DNA of 37,732 nucleotides from assembly GCA_004298115.1 (NCBI GenBank), contig SCRJ01000193.1, positions 1 through 37,732 of the forward strand, read 5' to 3'. Shown piece by piece: positions 1-6,942 of the stretch (its first letter is position 1; each line of letters starts with the position of its first letter). The stretch is from Acidobacteriota bacterium. GTDB taxonomy: Bacteria > Acidobacteriota > Thermoanaerobaculia > Thermoanaerobaculales > Thermoanaerobaculaceae. A model generated the notes under the pieces. It worked only from the letters and a program-made list of their open reading frames with translations. It did no database searches and was not told where the DNA came from. Position numbers and translations under genes: made by a program.

Positions 1-351
1 GGCTTCGACGGCCTCTACGGCCTCGTCAAGGGCCACCTCGAGCGCGATCCGCTCTCGGGCGATCTGTACCTGTTCGTCTCCGGCAATCGCAAGCGGGCCA
101 AGGTCCTGATGTGGGACGGCACCGGACTGTGCCTGTACGCCAAAAGGCTGGAGAAGGGGCGCTTCGCCCAGGTGTGGGGGGAGGACACCCTGGAGCTCAC
201 CGTGGCGGAGCTGCAGCTGTTCCTCGAGGGCAGCGCCTTGGTCGGCAAGGTTCGCGTTTCGCCTGCTGCGCTGTGCTTGAAGTGCTTGACAAACGTCACC
301 GAGATTGCGACTATTGCGCGTGCCAAGGCTGGAGCAGATCCGGGACGTTGA
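1..351 (+). CDS. tnpB: IS66 family accessory protein TnpB (5' end missing)
   Basis: The frame is open from the first base and encodes about 116 residues starting GFDGLYGLVKGHLERDPLSG. The core LYLFVSGNRKRAKVLMWDGTG followed by LCLYAKRLEKGRF is the signature of IS66 Orf2/TnpB. TnpB is needed for efficient IS66 transposition, although its biochemical role is not well defined. Roughly the first 20 residues, including the usual DMRK segment, lie before the window. The C-terminus is slightly longer than usual and overlaps the start of tnpC by 47 bases, consistent with translational coupling of the two transposition genes. Confidence 0.85.
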   Translation, partial: GFDGLYGLVKGHLERDPLSGDLYLFVSGNRKRAKVLMWDGTGLCLYAKRLEKGRFAQVWGEDTLELTVAELQLFLEGSALVGKVRVSPAALCLKCLTNVTEIATIARAKAGADPGR

Positions 352-1831
352 CACGCTGCAGCAGGCCGCCATCCTCCTCGAGAAGACCGTCATTTCCCAG
401 CAGCACACCATCGCGAGGTTGAAGGTCGAGATCGCCCAGCTGCGCGGCGAAGGTGTCCCCGCCCAGCTCGAGCTCGACCTCTTGAAGGAGCAGCTCGAGG
501 CGCTCAAGAAGAAGGTCTTCGCCCCGTCCTCGGAGAAGCGCCCGCAGGACGGGGAGCCAGGCGCGCCGTCAGCACGCGAGCCCCGCCGCGGCCACGGTCC
601 CAAGGCGCAGCCCCTCCTGCCGGTCTCGACCGTCACCCACACCCTGCCCGAGGACGAGCGCACCTGTCCGGTGTGCCAGGGCCGGTTGGAGCCGATGGGC
701 GAGCAGAGCGAGGACTCCGAGGAGATCACCGTCATCGAGGCGTCCTACCAGGTCGTCACCCACCGCAGGCAGAAGTACCGCTGCTCGTGCAACGCCTCCG
801 TGGTCACCGCGCCGGGTCCGGTGAAGCTCACGCCTGGCGGGCGCTACTCGCCCGAGTTCGCCGTCCACGTCGCGGAAGCCAAGTACCTCGACCACCTGCC
901 GCTGGAGCGCCAGGCGCGGGCGATGGGGCGCAAGGGTCTGGACACCGACGCCCAGACGCTGTGGGACCAGCTCATGGCCCTGGCCAAGCACCTCACCCCC
1001 ACCTACGAGGCGCTGTGCGAGCAGGTGCTCGGCTCGGACGTCGTCTTCATGGACGAGACGCACTGGCGGCTGATGGACGGCGACGGCAGCCACCGCTGGT
1101 GGACGTGGTGTGTCGCCAGCGATGAGGCGGCCGCGTACTGGATCCGGGGGCAGCGGTCGAAGGATGCGGCCGTGGACGTGCTCGGCGCCTTCGAGGGTGT
1201 CCTGATGTCGGACGGCTACGCGGTGTACGAGGCGCTCGCCCGCGGGGCGCCGGGGATTCGCCCGGTGCACTGCTGGGCGCATGTGCGACGAAAGTTCATC
1301 GAGGCGGAGAGCCCGTTCCCCGAGGAGTGCCGCAAAGCGATTGACTGGATTGGCGAGCTGTACGAGGTGGAGCGAGAGGTGCCGAAGCTCCCGCGCGATG
1401 CCCCGGAGAAGGCTCGTACCGAGGCGTTGGCGTTGCGAGCGAGGCTGCGCGACGAGCGCTCGCGCCCGATCATCGAGGCGCTGCGGAGCTGGGCGTACGA
1501 GACCAAGCCGGCCACGCTGCCGCAGAGCTCGCTGGGCAAGGCGATCGAGTACATGCTCTCTCTGTGGCAGGGGCTGACGGTGTTTCTGACCGATGCTCGC
1601 GTGCCCCTGGACAACAACGCGGCGGAGCGGGCCCTGCGTGGGGTCGTGGTCGGACGGAAGAATCACTACGGCTCGCACTCCAAGCGCGGCGCCGAGGTCG
1701 CGGCGATTCTCTATACGCTGTTCGAGAGCGCGAAGCTCGCCGGCGTCGACCCGCATCGCTACGTGCTCGAAGCGACCCGCCGCGCGATCGCCTCGCCCGG
1801 CACCGCGACGCTCCCCCAAAACGTCACCTGA
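305..1831 (+). CDS. tnpC: IS66 family transposase TnpC
   Basis: This 508-residue DDE transposase catalyses cutting and joining of the element ends. Order of parts: an N-terminal coiled-coil-like leucine-rich region (about residues 15-75), a Cys-rich zinc-binding segment (CPVC at 121-124 and CSC at 160-162), then the RNase H-like catalytic domain. The catalytic residues fit Asp250 (FMDETHW), Asp303 (MSDGY) and Glu441 (NNAAERALR). The C-terminal pattern GRKNHYGSHSKRGAEVAA is typical of IS66. Length is normal and no stop or frameshift is visible, so the transposase may be active. The start is TTG at 305; in-frame codons slightly downstream could serve instead. Confidence 0.93.
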   Translation: MRLLRVPRLEQIRDVDTLQQAAILLEKTVISQQHTIARLKVEIAQLRGEGVPAQLELDLLKEQLEALKKKVFAPSSEKRPQDGEPGAPSAREPRRGHGPKAQPLLPVSTVTHTLPEDERTCPVCQGRLEPMGEQSEDSEEITVIEASYQVVTHRRQKYRCSCNASVVTAPGPVKLTPGGRYSPEFAVHVAEAKYLDHLPLERQARAMGRKGLDTDAQTLWDQLMALAKHLTPTYEALCEQVLGSDVVFMDETHWRLMDGDGSHRWWTWCVASDEAAAYWIRGQRSKDAAVDVLGAFEGVLMSDGYAVYEALARGAPGIRPVHCWAHVRRKFIEAESPFPEECRKAIDWIGELYEVEREVPKLPRDAPEKARTEALALRARLRDERSRPIIEALRSWAYETKPATLPQSSLGKAIEYMLSLWQGLTVFLTDARVPLDNNAAERALRGVVVGRKNHYGSHSKRGAEVAAILYTLFESAKLAGVDPHRYVLEATRRAIASPGTATLPQNVT

Positions 1832-1917
1832 TCGGACTCGACGCAGATCCTCAGCCATTCAGTCAAGACATACCCTTGGGGTAGGGCGAGGACTTACTTT
1901 CCTTCAAAGACTACCTG

Positions 1918-2532
1918 GTGGCGTTCCAGTGCGGGCACGTGCTGCGCCTCCTCTCGCTCCCTGAACCGGAGCGGTTCCAGTTCGCGACGCGCAGCGCCGC
2001 AACCGAATGGGGCGCGCGGCTTGTCAGGGCCTTCTGGAAGAGCTCGGGACGGCCAACGCCCCCCGACCCGGTCCTGGCGACCGTCACGGAACAGCTTGTT
2101 TCGGGCCTGTTCACGCAGCTCCGGTCGATCCCGATCGGAATGCGGATCGACGCCTGGCTCGCTGCCGACTACCGCGCTCTTGCTGATCAGCAAGCTGAAG
2201 CACTCGCAGCGCAGCAAGAGGAGGCGCTCTCCTGCCTAAGCCCCCAGATCCGCGCCATGGTCCCGGACGAGATCGTCTCGGCAAGCATCCTCCTCAACAC
2301 CGCCTACGCGCTGTTCTGCGACCGTCTGCTCGGGGCCACGCAATACCACGTGCCCTACGCGGCCTCCGGTTTCAATAACCTCGGCGAGGCGCTCCTCAAG
2401 ATTTTCGACGAGCTGCCCACCGGGCCGTCCTCGGACCGTGCCCTCGTCGACCGCTGGGCTCGAGAGATCGGCCTCGACGGCAAGTACACCTGGGTGCCAC
2501 TGGCGTTCGCTACTTCAAGCGTGCCGTCGTGA
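1918..2532 (+). CDS. C-terminal fragment of an unknown protein cut by the IS66 element
   Basis: The frame is open from 1885, directly after the probable IS end. It reads SFKDYLVAFQCGHVLRLL and continues for about 210 residues to a stop 7 bases before the next gene. GTG at 1918 is the first start-like codon but has no convincing ribosome site. The sequence begins in the middle of a helical domain, so I read this as the 3' part of a gene whose 5' end is on the far side of the element. I do not recognise the family. It is largely helical, with a conserved-looking stretch TQLRSIPIGMRIDAWL and no evident catalytic motif. Its spacing to the TPR gene makes it the first visible member of the 1918-6436 cluster. 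Confidence 0.6.
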   Translation: MAFQCGHVLRLLSLPEPERFQFATRSAATEWGARLVRAFWKSSGRPTPPDPVLATVTEQLVSGLFTQLRSIPIGMRIDAWLAADYRALADQQAEALAAQQEEALSCLSPQIRAMVPDEIVSASILLNTAYALFCDRLLGATQYHVPYAASGFNNLGEALLKIFDELPTGPSSDRALVDRWAREIGLDGKYTWVPLAFATSSVPS

Positions 2533-2539
2533 GGATCTC

Positions 2540-3631
2540 GTGAGACCACCGATCAGATTCACCGTTGCGAGGGAGTTCCTCCCGATCCAAATCGCCCCGA
2601 GCGATCCGCGGGAGCTTGAATCCGCTTCGTTCCTCGAGGCCGCGAAGCGTTTCTACGAGAGCCAGTTCGAAGACGGCACCGTCGAGGTCAAGTCAGTCCC
2701 CGGTGGCTTGGAGGTGACCTGGGCGCCTGAAGAAGCCGGTCTCGATCCCTTCGAGTACGCCGTCGAACTCCTGCAGAAGAGGCAATACGAGGTTGCTGTC
2801 CCGTTCCTGCAGCACCTCCTGGACGACGAGCCTGATCACCCGGGAGTTCTGTTCAATCTTGGGATGGCGGAGAGCGACCTCGGCAAGCTCGACGACGCCA
2901 TCGTCCACCTCAAGACCCTCGTTGAGAAGGATCCAAAACACGGCCACGGTTGGGTCGCCCTCGGGGTCGCCCAGGCCCGGGCGGGGCAGATCGATGATGC
3001 GATCGCGGCGCTCAACGAGGCGGTGCGTATCGTTCCGGACGACCCCTACGCGCGGCGCAACCTCGGTGCGTTGTTGGGCAAGAAGGGGCTCCTGGCTGAC
3101 GCCTTGACGCACCTGCGCGAGGCGGTGCGGCTGCTTCCGGCCGACCAGCAAGCGCTTTACGGCCTGGCGCACACCCTCCTGACGCTGGGCGGTGACGACC
3201 AGGTGGCCGAGGCCGATGGGCTTTTCCAGAGGGCGGTCGCCATTGACCCCGAGAGTGACGTTGCGGAAGTCTGCCGCAAGGAGCGCGGCCAGATCGCGCA
3301 ATGCGCGTTCCGCGCCAACGCCGGTGGCCATCTCCGGATGGACGCCGTCATGTACTGCCTTGGGGCGATGCGGACCTTCGCGAAGCTGTCGAAGGAGGAC
3401 GTCCGCAAGATCGCCTTCGAGATCGCCATGCTCGGGACGAAGGGTCTCGACGTGAACGACCCGGCCCAGAAGTACCAGCTCCGCTCGCTCCCGGGCCGCT
3501 TCTCCGGCCTCCACCTCGTATCGATCGAGTACGTCGGTTTCAAGCTGGTCGATCCGTCCGTCGACCTCGGCTTCGACCTGTCACAGGAGTATCGCCAAGC
3601 TCAGCTTCTCTTCGGGGGCTCGGGAGGGTAG
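2540..3631 (+). CDS. tetratricopeptide repeat (TPR) protein
   Basis: A 363-residue protein. Residues about 70-245 form around five TPR units, recognised from A-E-LL-x-Q-AV and LG-A--GK-DDAI spacing (for example FNLGMAESDLGKLDDAIVHLKTLVEKDP). TPR solenoids bind peptides or partner proteins, so this is probably the scaffold or sensor of the cluster. The N-terminal 65 residues and the last 110 (GGHLRMDAVMYCLGAMRTF onward) are not recognised. GTG 2540 is preferred because GAGG lies just upstream and the longer frame would overlap the previous gene by about 95 bases. The stop is 2 bases before the MazG-like gene, indicating one transcript. Confidence 0.8.
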   Translation: MRPPIRFTVAREFLPIQIAPSDPRELESASFLEAAKRFYESQFEDGTVEVKSVPGGLEVTWAPEEAGLDPFEYAVELLQKRQYEVAVPFLQHLLDDEPDHPGVLFNLGMAESDLGKLDDAIVHLKTLVEKDPKHGHGWVALGVAQARAGQIDDAIAALNEAVRIVPDDPYARRNLGALLGKKGLLADALTHLREAVRLLPADQQALYGLAHTLLTLGGDDQVAEADGLFQRAVAIDPESDVAEVCRKERGQIAQCAFRANAGGHLRMDAVMYCLGAMRTFAKLSKEDVRKIAFEIAMLGTKGLDVNDPAQKYQLRSLPGRFSGLHLVSIEYVGFKLVDPSVDLGFDLSQEYRQAQLLFGGSGG

Positions 3632-3633
3632 CC

Positions 3634-3978
3634 ATGGGTCTTGAAGCGCTCACCGCTCGCGCCAACGCCATCAGGGACGCCCGGGACTGGCGCCAGTTTC
3701 ACAACCCAAAGGACGTCATGCTCTCCCTGTGCCTGGAAGCGGCCGAACTCCTGGAACACGCCCAGTGGCGCAACGGTGACGACCTGAAGGCCTATCTGGC
3801 GGAACACCGGGACGAGGTGGGCGAGGAGCTGGCCGACATCCTCTACTGGGTGCTCGTGCTCTCCGACGACCTCGGGATCGACCTCGAGGACGCCTTCCGG
3901 CGCAAGATGGACCTCAACGAGCAGCGCTATCCGGTGGACAAGGCCCGCGGCAAGGCCACGAAGTACGACAAGCTGTAG
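3634..3978 (+). CDS. MazG-like nucleotide pyrophosphohydrolase
   Basis: A 114-residue all-alpha NTP pyrophosphatase of the MazG/RS21-C6 (dCTPase-like) superfamily. These enzymes hydrolyse (d)NTPs to the monophosphate plus pyrophosphate. The metal-binding pattern is present: EAAELLEHAQW supplies the first acidic helix (E-x2-E) and EVGEELADILYW the second (E-x2-E-x2-D). Length matches the single-domain subfamily. The ATG lies 2 bases after the TPR stop, and the gene ends 10 bases before the nuclease-helicase gene, so it belongs to that unit. In this context it could deplete or cleanse nucleotides during infection or stress; that role is inference. Confidence 0.88.
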   Translation: MGLEALTARANAIRDARDWRQFHNPKDVMLSLCLEAAELLEHAQWRNGDDLKAYLAEHRDEVGEELADILYWVLVLSDDLGIDLEDAFRRKMDLNEQRYPVDKARGKATKYDKL

Positions 3979-3988
3979 GAACGCGGCG

Positions 3989-6436
3989 ATGCAGCTCTAC
4001 TGCGGCACGACCACCCAGTTCGTCGACGACACACTCCAGAACCGGATTACCGGTAGGCTCGAGGAAGCTTTCTTCACCCATTTCCGCTACCGCCCTTCTC
4101 ACAGCGAGGTGAACTCCTGGCGGAACTCCCTGCGGGCCATGTGCAACGTCGTCCAGTACGCCCGGCTCGACGACAACGGGCTCGTCTTGGAGTACCAGCT
4201 TCCCCTCACGTCGAAGCGCCTCGATTTCATGATCACAGGCCGCGACGCGCGGGGTGCCGCGAACGCGGTGATCGTCGAGCTCAAACAGTGGTCCGAGGCT
4301 CAGGCCAGCAATGTGGACGGATGTGTGGCGACCTTCGTCGCCGGAGCGGTGCGAGACGAGCTTCACCCGTCCGTCCAGGTCGGGCAGTACCACCAGTACC
4401 TGGAGGACTTCAACCCGGTGTTCTCCTCAGGGGACGTCACCCTGAGCGCCTGCAGCTACCTCCACAACTGGTCCTTTGACGCCAGGAGCGAGTTCTTTTC
4501 TTCCCGGCACAGCTCGGCCATCGCCCGGTACCCCCTGTTCGCCGGGGACCAGACCACCGGGCTCGCGACCTTTATGACGAGCCGGGTGGACCGCGGCGGC
4601 GGGTCCGAGGTCCTCCAGACCGTGCTCCAGAGCAAGTACAAGGCGAGCAAGAAACTCATGGAACACGTCGCTGGCGTGATCGCCGGCAGGCCCGAGTACG
4701 TGCTGCTCGACGAGCAGCTCGTCGTCTTCGAGACCGTGCTCGGCCTTGCGCGCTCGGAGCTCGACGGCCCGCGCCGGACGGCGCTCATCGTGAAGGGCGG
4801 GCCGGGCACCGGCAAGTCGGTCATCGCCCTGAACCTCATGAGCCGCCTGCTGCGCGACGGGTTCAACGCCCATTACGCGACCGGCTCGCGGGCGTTCACC
4901 GAGACGCTCCGGGCGATCATCGGCCGCCGCGGCGCGCCTCAGTTCATGTACTTCAACTCGTACGGCGAGGCCGAACCGGACGCGATCGACGTCCTGATCT
5001 GCGATGAGGCCCATCGCCTCCGCAAGCTGAGCGGAGACCGCTTCCGGCCGAGCCGCACCGGAAAGCCGCAGGTCGAGGAAATTCTCAACGCCGCCAAGCT
5101 CGCCGTGTTCCTCATCGACGACCGCCAGGTCGTGCGTCCGAACGAGGTCGGTTCCTCCGCCTACATCCGGGAGCATGCCGAGCGGCTCGGCTGCGAGGTG
5201 CGGGAGCACACCCTCGAAGCGCAGTTCCGGTGCGCCGGTTCGGACGGGTTCGTGAACTGGATCGCCAATACGCTTGCCGTGGAGCGAACGGCAAACGCGA
5301 TCTGGGAGGGCGACGAGCGGTTCGATTTCCGGATCTTCCCGTCCCCAGAGAGCCTCGAGCAGGCCATCCGTGCCCGCGCGGCGCAGGGCCACTCGGCGCG
5401 TCTGGCGGCGGGGTTCTGCTGGCCATGGTCGAAGCCGAACCCCGACGGCACCCTCCTGGATGACGTCGTGTTGGGCGACTGGCGCCGGCCCTGGAACGCG
5501 AGGCCGGAAGCGAAGAGGCTTGCGGCCGGCATCCCGAAGGCTCAGCTGTGGGCGCACGAACCGGGCGGGCTCGATCAAGTCGGCTGCGTTTACACCGCCC
5601 AGGGGTTCGAGTTCGACTATATCGGGGTGGTCTTCGGCCGCGACCTCCGGTACGACATGGACGCGCAGGCCTGGATCGGCGACCGGAAAGCCTCATTCGA
5701 CCGACCCGTCAAACAGGGTGGCGAAGCCTTCATCGACCTGGTCAAGAATACCTATCGCGTGCTGCTCTCCCGGGGCCTCAGGGGCTGCTACGTTCACTTC
5801 GTGGACCGCGACACCGAGCGGTTCTTCCGCACCCGCATCGACGGACGGGTGGCGGAACCTCGGCTCGACGAGTTGCTGGCGGCGCCGACCGCGGTTGAGC
5901 CGGAGCATGTCGAGCCGTTCCGGAGAGTCCCACCAGGGGACGTCCGCCCGTTCGAGACGTGTGTGCCGCTGTACGACCTCGCGGTGGCGGCCGGTCGGTT
6001 CTCGGACGCCCAGGCGATCGACGAGGTTGGCCTGGGCGATGAAGACCGCCGAGCCGGAGATTTCACCTGGGTCGAGCTGCCGGAGGCGTTTCGGCCGCAG
6101 CGCGGTCTCTTCGTCGCACGGGTCGTCGGAGACTCGATGAACCGCCGGATCCCCAACGGCGCCTGGTGCCTGTTCCGGCGCGCGTCCGCGGGCTCGCGAA
6201 ACGATCGGGTCGTCGTCGCTCAACACAGAGACATCGCGGACCCGGAGACGGGCGGCCGGTTCACCGTGAAGGTCTACGAGAGCAAGAAGGAGCGGCTGCC
6301 CGACGGCTCGTGGCGCCACACGTCCATCGTTCTACGACCGGACACGACCGCGGCCGGGTACGAGCCGATCGTCCTGGCGCCCGAAGCCGCCGCCGACCTG
6401 CGGATCGTGGCTGAGCTTGTGGCCGTTCTCGGCTGA
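3989..6436 (+). CDS. PD-(D/E)XK nuclease - DUF2075 helicase - S24 peptidase fusion
   Basis: An 815-residue multidomain protein. Residues about 60-130 carry a PD-(D/E)XK nuclease core (Asp79 in KRLDFM; Glu97 and Lys99 in VIVELKQW). Residues about 250-640 are a DUF2075/Schlafen-group-3-type superfamily 1 helicase: Walker A GGPGTGKS with Lys276, Walker B DVLICDEAHRLR, later motifs YTAQGFEFDYIGVVFG and NTYRVLLSRG. Residues about 700-815 form an S24/LexA-UmuD-like serine peptidase domain with Ser716 in VVGDSMN and Lys761 in FTVKVY, the expected Ser-Lys pair. The protein could therefore cut nucleic acid, translocate or unwind, and self-process or signal on DNA damage. It is the last gene of the TPR-MazG cluster. 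All key residues appear intact. A defence role is inferred from domains and neighbours. Confidence 0.88.
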   Translation: MQLYCGTTTQFVDDTLQNRITGRLEEAFFTHFRYRPSHSEVNSWRNSLRAMCNVVQYARLDDNGLVLEYQLPLTSKRLDFMITGRDARGAANAVIVELKQWSEAQASNVDGCVATFVAGAVRDELHPSVQVGQYHQYLEDFNPVFSSGDVTLSACSYLHNWSFDARSEFFSSRHSSAIARYPLFAGDQTTGLATFMTSRVDRGGGSEVLQTVLQSKYKASKKLMEHVAGVIAGRPEYVLLDEQLVVFETVLGLARSELDGPRRTALIVKGGPGTGKSVIALNLMSRLLRDGFNAHYATGSRAFTETLRAIIGRRGAPQFMYFNSYGEAEPDAIDVLICDEAHRLRKLSGDRFRPSRTGKPQVEEILNAAKLAVFLIDDRQVVRPNEVGSSAYIREHAERLGCEVREHTLEAQFRCAGSDGFVNWIANTLAVERTANAIWEGDERFDFRIFPSPESLEQAIRARAAQGHSARLAAGFCWPWSKPNPDGTLLDDVVLGDWRRPWNARPEAKRLAAGIPKAQLWAHEPGGLDQVGCVYTAQGFEFDYIGVVFGRDLRYDMDAQAWIGDRKASFDRPVKQGGEAFIDLVKNTYRVLLSRGLRGCYVHFVDRDTERFFRTRIDGRVAEPRLDELLAAPTAVEPEHVEPFRRVPPGDVRPFETCVPLYDLAVAAGRFSDAQAIDEVGLGDEDRRAGDFTWVELPEAFRPQRGLFVARVVGDSMNRRIPNGAWCLFRRASAGSRNDRVVVAQHRDIADPETGGRFTVKVYESKKERLPDGSWRHTSIVLRPDTTAAGYEPIVLAPEAAADLRIVAELVAVLG

Positions 6437-6450
6437 GGCGCGGCAGTGTT

Positions 6451-6469
6451 CCGGGCCGAAAGGTCCGGG
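6451..6469 (+). terminator. GAAA-loop hairpin after the nuclease-helicase gene
   Basis: CCGGGCC and GGTCCGG pair over 7 bases (one G-U) around a GAAA tetraloop, 15 bases after the stop codon. No T-run follows, so it is a stable mRNA end or a weak terminator rather than a textbook intrinsic terminator. Confidence 0.4.
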
Positions 6470-6846
6470 ATGCCACCCCGGCTCGGGGAGCCTCTCCAGC
6501 AACCTGATCAGATAGGTACCGTGTATCCCGATGTCACACTTCTCGGCGGGCAATCGTGACGTACGAGTAGAACCACCCCGTCGGCAAGGGACAGCGGCGC
6601 GCTCGGCAACCGTACGCCTCCAAGCTGGAGCCGCACCGCGAACCGACCCCAAAATCATCAGATCGTGATGCTCGGTACCTTTGCGGGAGGTCGAGGGGCC
6701 CGGGTATTCAAGCGCTGGCGACACAGTTGTCGTGCAGCGTCGTCCCTGTGGACGACTTAGGCCACCTCCGGGGCCGCCTATTCTGAACGCCGCCATGGAC
6801 GCGCGGGAAGCGCATAATGAGTTGTACTAGGAGGTTCTGAGACCAA

Positions 6847-6939
6847 ATGACCGCTAACGACAAACGCAACCCGCGCCTCCGACTCCCGGTTTGTCAGGTT
6901 TCGATAGTCCACTTAATCTGCGTTGGTCGCCCTAGCTGA
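6847..6939 (+). CDS. possible 30-residue leader peptide
   Basis: A short frame beginning MTANDKRNPRLRLPVCQV and ending TGA 3 bases before the ATG of the UvrD-like helicase. AGGAGG lies 12 bases upstream, a rather long spacing. The helicase start has no ribosome site of its own, so coupling through this frame is possible. The same stretch can also be read as a degenerate attC-like site, and the two readings compete. Existence of the peptide is unproven. Confidence 0.25.
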   Translation: MTANDKRNPRLRLPVCQVSIVHLICVGRPS

Positions 6940-6942
6940 CCA

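Larger units (their letters stand above)
1..1897 (+). mobile_element. IS66-family insertion sequence, right-hand part
   Basis: The window opens inside an IS66-type element: the end of the accessory gene tnpB overlaps the transposase gene tnpC, the usual IS66 order. The left end and tnpA lie outside the window. After tnpC about 65 bases remain before the native reading frame of the next gene resumes. The likely right tip is GGCGAGGACTTAC ending near 1897, whose complement begins GTAAG as IS66 ends commonly do. The left inverted repeat and any 8-bp target duplication cannot be checked here, so the exact boundary is inferred. Confidence 0.75.
6437..6942. other. intergenic region between the nuclease-helicase cluster and the helicase cassette
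   Basis: About 500 bases with no convincing long gene. It holds the hairpin at 6451-6469, a small ORF with an AGGAGG upstream (6847-6939), and a possible degenerate recombination-type core GTTGGTC at 6922-6928, just before the helicase gene. The perfect arms GACAAAC (6859-6865) and GTTTGTC (about 6889-6895) could form a loop inside this stretch. Base composition drops here relative to the left flank. Confidence 0.5.

Noticed and set aside
2438-2539. upstream extension of the TPR protein
   Set aside because: It would overlap the previous gene by about 95 bases, and GTG 2540 has a better ribosome site.
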